This document shows positions 34,433-46,583 of a DNA stretch of 64,000 nucleotides, piece after piece (the first letter of the stretch is position 1; each line of letters starts with the position of its first letter). Below the pieces are notes generated by a model, which was not told where the DNA came from, made no database searches, and saw only the letters and a list, made by a program, of their open reading frames with translations. The translations under genes were made by a program, and so were the position numbers. The DNA comes from Cordia subcordata (taxonomy: Eukaryota > Streptophyta > Magnoliopsida > Boraginales > Cordiaceae). The stretch spans positions 14,642,501-14,706,500 of the forward strand of contig JAPTOF010000010.1 of assembly GCA_028554755.1 (NCBI GenBank), written 5' to 3'.

Positions 34433-35799
34433 GTGCTTCAGAAAACCAAGTTCTCTTGCACCTTTCCAGCAACTCTCTCTTCTCATTACAATTACAGATA
34501 GTAAGTTTGATTTATAGTTTCTCGAGGCGTCCAATTTATCGTTCTTTTAGTGGGAAGAGAATTAGTTGGGGGTTATGATTACTCGTTTGTAGATACGGTT
34601 GTTTCTACTGTGGTGTCACTAGATTCTCATATAGGGGGGGCAGCTGTAGTTCTTTTGTCGCGTTCTTGGCCAGTCTTCATATGACTTTGCATTCTGTTTC
34701 ATAGTGTTTGCAACTGTAAACATACTAGCAATATTAAGGCAATTTTGGTGATCATCGTGTTCCTCTCCTTAACTTTAGCAACACTTTCTTTTTGTCACGC
34801 ATTGCTGCTTTGGAGCAATTGCTGTCTGTAATTATGCATTTCAGTTAGAAGAGCAGAGATGGTTCTGTAGGTTGACAGAACTGCTCTAGGTGGAGAGCAA
34901 GTAAATGTTGTTTGATGTGTAATGCCATATGTGAATTTAGTTATGGAGTTTGCAGTTACTAATATAAAACTCAAGTCCACCGTCTGTGGCAGAAGAGAAA
35001 TGTGGGAGAGAGAACACAACATGAGAGAGGCAACACTGATGACCACACTTTGTACGCTATCAAATCAAAGACGAAATCACTTTGAAACTCCGTTTTTGTA
35101 TAAAAACTTTGGAGAAATGATACTGCGTTTAGCAAAAAGTAAGTTTTTGAAAGATCTTGAAAGCCGAAGCTGGTCCTAATTCTGCAATCTGTATCAAATT
35201 GGAACTTGAATGAGGCATTTCACTATTATTGTCCCCGTACAGGCCATGATTATTGGTTTTGGTTTAATCGAATCACTTGGTTTCTTAACTGAAAAAGAAA
35301 AAAGAAATAGTAAAAGAAAAGCAAAAAAAACGAAGTCAACGCCTATCATCTTGTCATCTGCACTTTGGCGTAATCTATTGGCAGTACATATATATTATTA
35401 CTCTATGATGGTTGCAAGTAAACTTTATTTCTCTTTTCACTATCTATTTTTAACAAAAAGAGCACTAAACCCCCAGCCCACAGTGCCTTGTGACATGGTG
35501 CTTGCAGAGAAAGCCTTGGGAAAAGGCTGGCCGTTCGAAATCAACTTTCCCAATGGCTTTTACTTTTTCAGACATAATGAAGAAAATTCTGCTTGAATCT
35601 CCGGGCCATCCTTTCTGATTGATGAATGTCAAGAGAATCAACAATAAGCTGAACAAGCATCCAATATATTAAAGATTCATTAACGAGAAGAAAAGGTGTT
35701 TTTATTTTATTTTCTTTATTTCCTTTTGGGTTTGAGCAACAAAGATTAAAGATATTGCATCAAAACTCGATATGTTAGTATACATACATATATATACAA
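34433..35799. other. Desaturase 3'UTR and intergenic spacer
   Basis: The first few hundred bases are T-rich 3'UTR; no clear AATAAA was seen. Overlapping frames at 34152-34534 and 34795-35656 are shadows or chance. On the minus strand AATAAA occurs at 35715-35720, a likely polyadenylation signal for the COA3-like gene. Confidence 0.5.
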
Positions 35800-36006
35800 T
35801 CAGGTTTTTGGTGCCAAACTTGGAACACTCTCGTTCTTGTGTTTCTCCGCTTCAAACTTATCAATAGCCACCTGCAATTCATCCGTACCTCCAACAGCTC
35901 TCATGGTATAGAAATACACTCCAAAAACAAAGGCAGACAAGCCTCCGGCTACGACAAGATTCTTGATCTTGGGTGAAAGGCTGTTATAACCTGGAATCCC
36001 AGCCAT
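35800..36006 (-). CDS. COA3-like small mitochondrial membrane protein
   Basis: 68 residues, MAGIPGYNSLSPKIKNLVVA..., with one membrane segment (about residues 17-36, VVAGGLSAFVFGVYFYTM) and then a short amphipathic helix (DELQVAIDKFEAEK). The pattern K/RN-hydrophobic span-YxYTM-acidic helix matches the COA3/CCDC56 family, inner-membrane factors for cytochrome c oxidase assembly. The ATG at 36006 is preferred because MAGIPGYNS fits plant homologues as I know them; the upstream 22 codons are 5'UTR. A splice acceptor (TTTGCAG, about 36045-36051) upstream implies a 5'UTR intron. A donor-like ATACAG|GT at about 38238-38243 suggests a first exon near 38240-38310. Family assignment is from pattern only. 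Confidence 0.7.
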   Translation of the reverse strand: MAGIPGYNSLSPKIKNLVVAGGLSAFVFGVYFYTMRAVGGTDELQVAIDKFEAEKHKNESVPSLAPKT

Positions 36007-36193
36007 CTCAAACGAAATACAATACTTTCTTATCACACAGAACCTGCAAAGAAAGCATTTGTCACAAGGCATTTTCAGTGAAGCATAACATATTCAGCAC
36101 AGAAGTGTCTAATCATAAATGACATATGAGTTTAGAGTGGTGACACAAAGATTGGGAGAGAGAGGGAGTTATTATTTTTATTTTTATTTTTTT

Positions 36194-36222
36194 GGGGGGG
36201 GGGGGTGTTGGGGTGGGGTGGG
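36194..36222 (+). other. G-rich run with quadruplex potential
   Basis: Twelve Gs, then TGTT-GGGG-T-GGGG-T-GGG: at least four G-runs with short loops on the + strand. Homopolymer length may also reflect assembly error. Confidence 0.5.
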
Positions 36223-36249
36223 TGGCAGTGGTTAAACTCTGACAGTCAT

Positions 36250-36503
36250 TGTCCAGGCAAAGTAGACATGTATTTGAAAGTTAAAAGAGTGGGCCAATTT
36301 CTAAAGTAGAGGGGTACTAAGACACACTAGTAGTCAACACTCACCATTCACCTCCTCAAACCTTATATTATATCAGTGTCCAGGAAAAGTAGACCTGTAT
36401 TTGAAAGTTAAAAGAGTGGGCCAATTTCCAAAGTAGAGGGGTACTAAGACACATTAGTAGTCAACAGTCACCATTCACCTCCTCAAACCTTATATTATAT
36501 CAG
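36250..36503. repeat. 127-bp tandem duplication
   Basis: Copy 1 (36250-36376) and copy 2 (36377-36503) both start TGTCCAGG and end in TATTATATCAG; only a few substitutions separate them. It lies in the putative 5'UTR intron of the COA3-like gene. Confidence 0.92.
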
Positions 36504-38310
36504 TGTCAGACAATGCTTTGTGTTTTACAATCGAGGCAAGCTTACACACCAAAGATGTGTGAACTACATTCACATGCATATTGCAAAACCCAATCTTGTC
36601 AACCATGCATCTTTTCCAGATTAAGCAATGCATCAGAAATGCATCAGACAGTATGCTTCACCCAAACAAACCATGCTGCTGTCTGGTTTTCCACCATCTC
36701 TCCTATTTTTATTGTGCAAAATAGTAAATTCATAACCCTATTTCAGTATCTTTTTAGTCAAAGACATTTCACTGATGGTTTATCTCTGACACACATGGAA
36801 GCCTAAAGCGATGACTTTTGGCTCAGCCAAGCATCATCTAATCATCCAGTCTCTTAATAAACAATTGTCGGAACAATGAAGGGAGACCACAAAAAAAATC
36901 AATTGCATTCCCTTAATTCCAGGGGAAAAAGAAGCTAGTTGCAGATAGAAGGCAAGAAAACGAGCATTCAGTTGGATTACTGTGGGCGAATACAAACCTC
37001 AAAAGTGAAAAATGCTCCCAAAATAAAAAATAAAAATAACAAAAAGAGAACTCCAGTCATATAATCAATAACTTATTTTGGAGTAAGCAGTTACATGTAC
37101 GAAATTCTTCCAAACTCCATTAACACAAAAGCAAGTCAAAGCAGCCTGACAAACTTCATTAGATATAAGCACCGATAAGGAAGCACGCTTCCAACAGCAT
37201 TTACCAGGAAAGGGGAGTAAATAATCAATGCTGGTACCATATTAGACTGCCCACCTTAACAAAAAGCAACTGAAAGCTGGAGAGCAGTTTTTTATGAGAA
37301 AAGTGCAAGTGCAAGGCAAGTCTAGTGTCCAAGAGCCACTGATTCATTTCTTTTTATTCGGCATAGACAAGGGTAGCATATGGGGTGGCAAAGCACCAAC
37401 GTATATCAATGTAGAAGATTTTTCCAAACTCCATCACTATAGCAAGTAGCAAAAGGAGCCTGACAAACTCCAAAAATTTAATTTAAGCACTGACTAGAGC
37501 ACCTCCTTCCCTACTGTATACCAAGAAAGGGTGGATTATTAGTATCAATGCTATGTATGCATAGGACTCGTTTTCCCAAGCATATGCAACAGAAAGAACA
37601 ACACAAGACAAATGCAAAGTTCAAAACGAGACCAATATGAACCCTAGTAGAGAATCTATGACTCATACCCGAGATCTTTGAATAAGAGTGGATGATTAGC
37701 AATTCGCAATGGGCAGGGGTTAGTTGAAGTTAGCATTAGTGGACGGGTCCAGAAAAACGATAAGTTCTATTTTTTCCCTTTTTCTCTATTTCCATCAAGC
37801 TTCCGCTCTCTAGTTCTCATTTTTATTATTAAACGCAGAATGGAAGTAGATCGATTATTTCCGGTTCAATCTAATCTACTCTTATTATTAATTTGATCTA
37901 AAAAAAACTACTGCTCTATCCCCCAACTAAAATGTTGTGTTGATCATGTAACTGTTCGAAACAGCAAGGGATGCATTATATCCATTTCAAAAGCTAAACA
38001 ACTAATTAAGAACAAACAAAAACAACTGATGTCTAATCACAGATGAATCCGGAGAGCAACAGATATTTCATAAATTAGTTTTCACAACAATAAGAAACAA
38101 AGAGCAGTCGTCAAATGACCAAAAATAGCAACACAGACTCTAATAAAGGCAATTGAAAATAAATTGAATATAGGATAGATAACAAAGTGCAATTTCTTTA
38201 GTGATATGACATAATTAACAGAGACTAGGGAGGAACCTGTATGAACGAAGAGTTGAAAAACCCTAAAGTTGCTGTTTGGGAGGTGGGTTGAGTACACAGG
38301 GTTTTTACTT

Positions 38311-39364
38311 AGTATTAAGAGACAGAGAAGAGAGGCCGCATTTTGGGCTTTGTTATGTGGTTTTGGGGTAGGGTCAAACCATGGGCCCATTTTATGCATA
38401 TGAGGTCCTCTATCAAGGGTCAAGGCATATTTTTGAGAATTTTTTTTTTTTTATCATGTCAGAAATTATTTTTATTATTTTTTAAAAATATTGCTCTATA
38501 TTTTTAAAGTCTAATATTGTCCACAAAGTAAATGAAAGTTCAATTTCTAGAATATAAAGTCAAATATTGAACGACTTTTATTCAAGAATATTTTTACTCA
38601 AAGCTCTATAACTAAAAGCTTTACAATTTAACAGTTGAAATCTCATACAATTTGAAAATTCATTTTTTTAGTGTTAATATGAGTCAATGACTTAAATGAC
38701 CAACTTTTTTAAGTTATATATGTTTTAAAATAGTATGTTTGAAAACTAATGAACAAAATAATCATTTACTCAATTTACTAATTTAGTGTCTTTGAGAAAG
38801 CCTTCAAGATACTAAGTTGGATGTTATTGTTTATTTAATTTTTTTATTCTCTCTAAAAAAAAAGTTTGTTTCAATTTTTTTAGAAGGATAAAAAGAATTG
38901 AACAAAAAATGGAATACAAAAGACTTGAAAAGATTGAAACAAAAAATTTTTATGAAAAGGACAAAAAATTAAAGTGAAAAACATTGGAAAGATAAAAAAA
39001 TTAAAATAAAAATATGAGATAATAGCAAACTAAACACAATTTTTTAGAAAATTAAAAAATTTCAGAAAATATTTTTTAAAAAATTCTAAAAATAAGGTGG
39101 TAATTTTTTAAATAAAGTTGTTCTATAAAAAAATTTAGAAAACAAGATGCCAATTATGTAAATATTTCTAAAAGATTTATCAAAAATAAGGTGACAATTT
39201 TGTAAATATCTCTAAAATTTTAGAAAATAAGTTGACAATTTTGTTTAGGAAACAAAAGCAAAGTATACCATGGTCCTTTACGTAGCTGCTCCTTCATAAG
39301 TATGTGCACGCATTCTTAGAAAAAGAAAAAAATAAAGAAAGAAAGAAAAGAAAACAATGCTTAA
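38311..39364. other. AT-rich intergenic spacer
   Basis: Long A/T runs and repeated 'AAATAAGGTGACAATTTTG'-like phrases (39085-39245) are seen. No gene or element boundary is recognised. Confidence 0.6.
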
Positions 39365-39590
39365 AATCATATTGGGTTAATGACCTAATTGGTCTCTTAT
39401 CTTCCACCTTTTCGACAAATAAGTCCCATATCTTTAAAATGTGACCAAATGATCCCTTATCTTTCCAAACTGTGACATCGTTAGTCCTAAGACAAAATAC
39501 CGTTAAAAATTTAACTGTTTGATCATGTGATAAGCATGTATAATATTTTATTCTCTAAATAGCATGGCAAAAATGTCACCACAAAATATA

Positions 39591-41197
39591 GATGCCCATT
39601 AAAACTATCAGACATTATCTTTTTGCCCAAAATCGTTTCCCTCAAATAGAATTTTCCCTAAGTTTGTTCTTTACCAAAATCGTTCTCTCAAAAACACATT
39701 ATTTTTACCGAACAAAGTTTTCAATCGAATCCCATGTGTATCTCGGGTCATTTCTGAAATTGACTCTGCAAAAGTATTTCATGCATTGAAAGATGGTGCA
39801 GCAAGCTCTTGTTGATATCTGTCAAGTTCTGTTAGTTCGTTGAGGCAGATGATGGCAGAGCATTCTTCTTTTGTGGTGCTCTTGGTTAAGTGGAAAGCTA
39901 TTGGTGCTCCTGATGCTGTGGCCAAAGCTTGTAGGATTGGATGTTTGTTTGCTAACTGGGTGGTTAGACCACCCTTTTTCTTGAGCAACACTATTGTACG
40001 CGATATTAACTCCTTCTCAATAGGATAATTTGTATTGTAATGACTTGTTATTTCTAGTGATGTTTGTGTTTTCTGACCCAAAAAAAAAAAAACAAATCCT
40101 ATGCTAAAAAAATTAAAGCAGCGCAAGATCATAAAGATTGATAATTTCGCATGAAAAGTCTAGAAGCAGAAGCCAAGCTTTTTCGGCAAACAAAAATGGT
40201 GTTGTCTAGTAAAAAAAAATCGAAGATATTTTCAGCAAGAGAAGAATGCCCTAGAATTTTCCGCAAGTTGCTGTCATTTTTTCTCTAGAATTGTTAAAGA
40301 AAAAATTCCTAAGAAATGGATAAGTCTTGAAGATTGTTGATGTGGATGCTTAAAGATCACATTATCACAATTTCTACCGCCATTATGCATTTGTACTGCC
40401 ATAGTTGTATATATAAATAGCATCAACTTGCATTTGTAATGCAAGTTAATGCTATTTATGGTACGAGTAGTGAGTCCTCAAGGCATATAAGGTAGTTTTT
40501 TGTTCTTGATCATCATTAGGCAAGAGTCAAGGCTTGTAAGTTATAGTGGTTTGTCAATGTGCTGTAACATATGTATGAGTATTTTGGTTATGCAATACAT
40601 TTTGGGCTCTTTTATTTTTGGTGTCAACAGTTACATGAAGACAATTTTCTTGAACAATCTTTCGGATGCCTTCACTTTTTCTTGCTTACAGGATGAAAAA
40701 TAGTTCCCCCCCCCCTCCCTAACATCTCAGATCACTCTAATAAATGAGCAAAAGAGCATCACAAACTTTTAAAATTAATTAATTTGGGATATGATATTCA
40801 AGTCCAATAGTACATCTCAAGGACTGCAGTATAAAGTATGGCTGCTTTAATCTAAGAAATAGAGACACAGTAAAATTAAGCACCTATCAAGGCCAAGCTC
40901 CATTATAACAGTAAAAAAATTAACCATGAGAAAAAAGAAAAGGAAAATGAAAAAACTACAAATCTTGAAAACTAAATAATAATGGAATCAACATCCTTTC
41001 TTTCTTGAATAAATTCACCCAATTTATATTGGTAAGAACATGTACAATTTATTCCTATGCTTCAAATCAACTGCAGATCTTTAAAACTAAATAATCATGG
41101 AATCAACACCCTTTATTTCTTACAATTTCACTACCCTTCACCATGTCAAGAAGACACAACATGATCCATAAATCAAAACAAGAACATTAGTTGTATC
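39591..41197. other. MULE internal region without transposase; possible captured sequence
   Basis: About 39780-40080 is richer in G+C than its surroundings and has a long minus frame (40132-39779, containing KHPILQALATASGAPIAF and AIICLNELTELDRYQQEL) and a + frame (39840-40028). I recognise neither product. The rest is AT-rich with a C-run at 40704-40713. MULEs often pick up host gene pieces, so the GC-richer part could be one. Confidence 0.3.
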
Positions 41198-44100
41198 AAT
41201 CCTTCACATCTTTGAGCTTGACTGCTTCTTCATTGTTGAAGTTGAAGCCTTGTTGGGTGAAGATCTTTTATGAGTTGAGGCACCAACTATAAGAGAATTG
41301 ATACTAACACATCTTTGACCTTTCCACATTTAAGGACTTGGTTTTCATGTAGTAGAACCAATCCTAAGTGGTTTATTCATATTGGTAGCCATATGTGGGG
41401 ACGGTGATGGTGATGGAGCCCTAATATGAGTACCTATTCCAGCAGGTATGAATGGTTGTCTCTTAGCTTGACTTCGAATAGGTGGAACACCTGTCACCTA
41501 TTTATTTTTATAAAGAATTAGAAATGTATATTCTTCATAATTGACCAAAATTGAAGAAAATATGGGCTACTTACCTTTGCAAACTGCGTGTAGGACTTAA
41601 TCCCATATTCGGGTTGTTCAACTAAGTTGTTAGAAGATGTGCTATCAATGTCTACTATACTAGCATGTGCATCCACTTGAACTTTTCTAACTGGAGTTGC
41701 ATCAGTACTCAAAGTAGCATTAGAAACATCCACTTGAATATTTCCAATTGGAGTTGCCTTAGAACTCAATGTAGTATTAATAGATTCCACCTGAACATTT
41801 TCATTTATAGATGCATTAGCACTTGGAGTAGCAGCGTTATTCATAGACTGCTTATTTAATGTGCATCCCTTCTTGTTATGACCATATTGTTTACAAAGAG
41901 AACACTTTCTTTCAAACCTTGTTTACCTAACGTGCCTATTGCTGCTCCTACTAAAGATGTTTTTTCTGATGGTCCTCATCAGGTTCTTTTCTTTTCCATT
42001 TTTTTGGTCTACCTAGAAGCTTATGTTCTTTTGGTGCACCAACAGGTGGAATTCCAGTTTTAGGCCACATGTCCAGCCCATTAATAGGGTAGATCAAAGG
42101 CTCGTATGCATTAGAATATGAGTCTCTACTATAACAATCATCCACAAAATCCTCCGGATCACAACGCAAATGTGCCATCACAGAAATAGCATGAGGACAA
42201 GGGATGCCTGATAGTTCCCAAGTCCGACATGAGCAACTCTTACTATCCAAATCCACTATGTATTGCTTTGAACCAAGGCATCTTACTTGGAACTTCTTAT
42301 CCCCACAAAATGTTGCATTCCAAGGTGCACTCTCTTTTCTTCTCTTATTAAGGAATTTGCAAATCTTTGTACATACATGATCATCATATTTCTGCATCCA
42401 CTCCCTCTTGGACTGCATCCTCATCATCAAATACACCCTTATTTTTTCTAACATAACTAAGATAGATTTATCCCTAGCCTCAAGCAATGCAGCATTGAAA
42501 CTCTCTCATAAGTTATTTAACAAGATGTCACACTTTGTTGTTGTCTTAAAATGAGACTTACTCTATGTAGTTGCTGGCACATTTTCTAACCAACTATGTG
42601 CACTTTCATCAATTGTTTTCAATTGTTCCATAGCCGCCTTGAATTTTTGCATATTGGTTGCCTTAGCTGCTCTCCACAACAAGTCTTTCAAGATTAAACC
42701 TCCATGTCTCTTCTTGAAATTACCATATAAATGTCGAACACAATGTCTATGTTCAATACGAGGGAGAATTTCACTAATGGCAAGAATAAGACCTTGAGAA
42801 AATGAATATTCAATGTTAGTAAGAAGTTGCATGTAGTGTTAGTAACATGATAAATGCAATGAAGTCCAATGTGAAGTATACCTTTTGCCTATCTGTGATG
42901 AATACCCAACTTTCTTGCTCGTGAATCTCTAAATCCTGCACCAATAAATTAATAAACCAGCTCCAAGACCTCTTATCCTCAATTTCAGCAATGCAATATG
43001 CAACTGGAAATATGCAATTATTAGCATCCAAGCCAACAGTAGTCAAAAGAATCCCACGATGTGGCCCTTTTAGATGACAACCATCTAATCCAATCACACG
43101 TCTGCAACCAGCCATAAAACCCTTCCTACAAGCATCCAAGCAAATATAAAGCCTTAAAAATCTATCCTCCCCTATCTCAGCATCTTCCTCGGTCTCCATT
43201 GCTATTGTTGAACCAGGATTTGTTCTCCTAAGCTCCTCACAATAGTCCCAAAGCTTCTTATATTGCTCTTGATATTGCCACTCAATATGTCTTCTAGCCA
43301 ATGCAAATGTTCTATACACTTGCCTCTTGGAAATGTTGACATTGAAGTTATTGTGCACCTTTGTTTGAAAATCACCTACATTGCCATACATATTCAACCA
43401 AATATCTTTTATATAAAACTTGCACAATTGCTTGCAAGTTAAATTCTTGAGATTCAAAGAACAACCACATTTGTGTTTATGGAACAAATTTCTAATCTGG
43501 AATGTTCCATTTTCCCTTATGTGAGACGCATAAAGAAACCATCTACATCGATTTCCATGACACTTTGCCTTGATTCTTTTATTGTCATTCTTTTCCAACC
43601 TAACATCTTTACATCTCCTGGCTCCATGTGCTCTAATTGCTTCTTTAAGCTCTTTTGCACTACTAAAGACCATCCCTAACCTGAACTCTGGGTCAAGCAT
43701 ATCAGTTTCAGGTCTAAATCTTAATGGCCTATCTTGTTTATACCTCAAACCATCCTCATCAGAGCTACTCTCCATGCTATCCAAGTCTTTAGATGCATAG
43801 CTATTTGATGAGTCTTCACTAACAAATTTATCTCCCAATGTTTGTTCATTGAATAGAAAACCACAATCATTCAGCATCCCTTTTCCATGATTCTAATGTA
43901 TCATGATACTCTTGCCTAAGCCTTCAACTACAGGATCAATGTTTTCCTCATACAACTTATCATCCTTGTCTCCTTCACTTAAGTTGCATTCACTGTCATT
44001 GAAAATAGAACCTTCACTGCTATCATAATCACTATCCACAGGAACTTTGGCACATGCCTTCCTTTTCCCTTTGTCATCATTTTTTTTATTCATCAAATAA

Positions 44101-44710
44101 TCTTCAACATTTAGTGTTTCATTCCCTTTGCTTTCTTGCATCGTCTTCTTTTTTTCTTTCTTCGCCATTTTATCAACCTTTCTCATTTTATCAATCTTTT
44201 CCTTTTTCTGTACCATTCTCTTTATAATTGGACTGTCTGGGGTACCTAACAGAACATAAGAAAGATACGGTTGCTGTTTGTCATTTAGATTTTCACCATT
44301 GTTTACATCGTTAGCACCTTTATGTTCAGCCAACTTTAAACCAACATCTTGGGCCTTTTCATTCATCAGGCCTTTTTCACTCATATTGCCAACTATATAA
44401 ACTTCAATTATTTCACCTTTCTCCCTCACCCTACACATGTCTAACAAGTCTAAATCACTTTCTAAGAAAACCAATCCATTGTCCAAATCCATTTCAGGGA
44501 TTCTATAATAAAAACCAGCATAACCAATATATCCTAATTCACTTGCAATCTTGTGTAGCTTGCATAGAGACATATCATCAAAATGACAGTTATCTACAAA
44601 TGTCAAATTGCCACCAATATATACCTTTTTTGGAATTTACGCAAACTGACCACCATAATGCAACTTGATAGAAAATTGTTCTGATATAAATATGAAACAA
44701 GGTGTCGTTA
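41198..44710 (-). pseudogene. MuDR-type MULE transposase, disabled
   Basis: N-terminal PB1-like region: LHYGGQFA, an in-frame TAA, then IPKKVYIGGNLTFVDNCHFD, LHKIASELGYIGY. After Lys/Glu-rich linker and an in-frame TAG (43893-43895) come the Mu DNA-binding region (GMVFSSAKELKEAIRAHG, NRCRWFLYASH) and the DDE transposase core (VIGLDGCHLKGPHRG, WSWFINLLVQDL, WVFITDRQK, then GLILAISEILPRIEHRHCVR). An 89-bp GT-AG intron (42793-42881) splits the core after DRQK. Then a SWIM zinc finger (SCSCRTWELSGIPCPHAI), a CCHC knuckle (CSLCKQYGHNKKGC) and a C-terminal repeat. In-frame stops near 42560 and 42500 add to the damage. A last exon probably follows a donor near 41572. Four stops: not functional. Confidence 0.88.
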
Positions 44711-45835
44711 GAATGCTTTGCATGTTTTCTACCTAAAAAAAAAAAAGAATGCTTTCATGTATGTACAGGTACTAAACAAAAAAGACAACATGAATACTCC
44801 AAAGTCTTTCAAAAACATGTGAATTCTTAAGATATTCTTAACTTAAAGCATAACTTCACTTAAAAAAGCATTATTTTTAATATGTTTCTTTTCTATTGTT
44901 GTATTTAAGAGAGATTAAATTGAGTTTAACCTCACTGAAAAAAGCATTATACTAGATCACTAGTGGTAGACAGAGCTAAACATAAGCCATGTTGAAAGAT
45001 ATTCATAGACAACATCCACAAGATTGGTACAAGCCATTCCTGATGCCAAGGCTGTGAAATGCCACAATTTGATAGGGATTCTCTTTACTAGGACAACATC
45101 TAAATCTTTCACTTGAGAGCACAAACAATATTTTAAAATATTTGACTATACAAAAAGGTAAAGCATTAGCAATATCATAATATGAATGGAGTCCTATCTG
45201 CAAATCTCTCATCAAACGTACTCCCGGTAATGAAAGACTCATAAGTTTTTCAAATTGGTCATAAAATTCAGAAATAACAAAACCTAGAATTGATCATAAA
45301 ATTCAGAAATAAGAAAACCCAGAATAGATATTAAGCAGCAACATTTCATGATTTGACAAAATAATTAATCGAAGAGCATCGACTTACCGTAAATTTCAGT
45401 GGTCATTTGCTTTGCCACGATTGAGTTATCAAAATGGACCTGGGATATTAAAGTTAAGGCAAAGAAGGCTTGAAAATTATCAAACCATTTGCCAAGACAC
45501 TTCCGAATATATGCTAAAATTAAGGCAAAATAATTTGGGGAAATTTATTTTAGAAAGATTATTTGGGAGAAATGCTATAATCGATTGTTTTTGTTAAAAG
45601 AATTGATAGTATATTTTGTGATGACCTTTTTGCCCTTGCTATTTAAAGAATAAAAAGTTGCACATATTTCGTACATGATCAAACCGTTAATTTTTAACGA
45701 TGTTTTGTCTTGGGACTAATGGTGTCACAATTTAAAAAGATAAAGGATTATTTAACCGCATTTTAAAGATACAAGACTTATTTGTCGAAAAGGTGAAAGA
45801 TAAGGTACCAATTGAGTCATTAACCCAATCATATT

Positions 45836-46084
45836 TGATCATTACTCACATACACTCGCACATAGAAACCCACACTCACACTCACACACATATACAGACC
45901 CACACATATACAAACACACACTCATGCACATACACCAACACACTCGCACAAACAAACACATACTCATGCACACACAAAGATTCCAATGATGAAGATTCGC
46001 ATAGATCTATCTTTTTGTTCAAAGAAGAAGAATAATGGTAAGGTCTTGCTCGCCTTTTCTCCTACTTTCTTCGTCATCACGTTG
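45836..46084. repeat. AC-rich microsatellite
   Basis: CACACTCACACTCACACAC-type repeats at about 45847-45975. The open frame across it is an artefact of the repeat. Confidence 0.75.
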
Positions 46085-46537
46085 ATTATTGCCCCCATAT
46101 ATGTGTGTTTGTGTACTTCTGGTGAATTTGTGTGCATGTGTGTGGGTTACTATGAACAAATATATGTGGAATTGTAAACAAATATATGTGTTTGTATTTG
46201 TCTATGAGAGTGGTGAATAAATATATATAGGTGGTGAACAAATATATATGTTTGTATTTATGTGTTTTTTGTGTGTGTGACAGTGATGAACAAATATATG
46301 TGGAGTGATAACCAAATATATATAAAGTGGTGAACAAAATAGATGTGGTCGAGTGAACAAATAAATGTATTTGCATTTGTGTGTGTTTGTTGTGAGAGTG
46401 GTAAACAAATATATATGAAGTGGTGAACAAATATACATATTTGTATTTGTGTGTTTGTGTGTGTGAGAATAGTGAACAAATATATATGAGGTAATGAACA
46501 AATATTTGATGTATATATGAAAGTTAATGAATAAATA
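46085..46537. repeat. Minisatellite, GTGGTGAACAAATATATGTG-type
   Basis: Irregular tandem copies of a unit built from GTGGTGAACAAATATATGTG, TTTGTATTTGTGTGTTTGTG and GAGAGTG. The same family occurs at 60590-61045. The minus-strand frames of 114-155 residues (HIYLFT repeats) arise from the repeat and are not genes. Confidence 0.85.
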
Positions 46538-46540
46538 GTA

Positions 46541-46582
<42 letters not shown>
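46538..46582. repeat. (TA)n microsatellite
   Basis: An uninterrupted run of about 22 TA units closing the minisatellite. Confidence 0.92.

Positions 46583-46583
<1 letters not shown>

Larger units (their letters stand above)
36052..38238 (-). other. Probable 5'UTR intron of the COA3-like gene
   Basis: A 2.2-kb noncoding stretch between acceptor and putative donor. It holds a 127-bp tandem duplication and a G-rich run (separate entries). Frames at 36513-36806 and 37511-37702 are not supported as genes. Confidence 0.45.
39374..45826 (-). mobile_element. Complete MULE transposon with 9-bp TSD
   Basis: Terminal inverted repeats of about 217 bp (39374-39590 and 45610-45826) begin GGGTTAATGACC / GGGTTAATGACTC. 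They match along their length with substitutions and short indels. The 9-bp target duplication AATCATATT is perfect (39365-39373 and 45827-45835). A 9-bp TSD plus long TIRs and a MuDR-type transposase identify a Mutator-like element. The transposase is on the minus strand. 39600-41190 holds sequence not explained by the transposase. Confidence 0.93.

Noticed and set aside
34152..34534. Open frames overlapping desaturase exon 3 on both strands
   Set aside because: Shadows of the conserved exon in other frames.
39840..40132. A gene inside the MULE (frames on both strands)
   Set aside because: No start context, splice partner or known domain; kept only as a possible captured segment.
45847..46537. 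Regular repeats considered as a CRISPR-like array
   Set aside because: Microsatellite and minisatellite with no unique equal-length spacers, in a plant genome.
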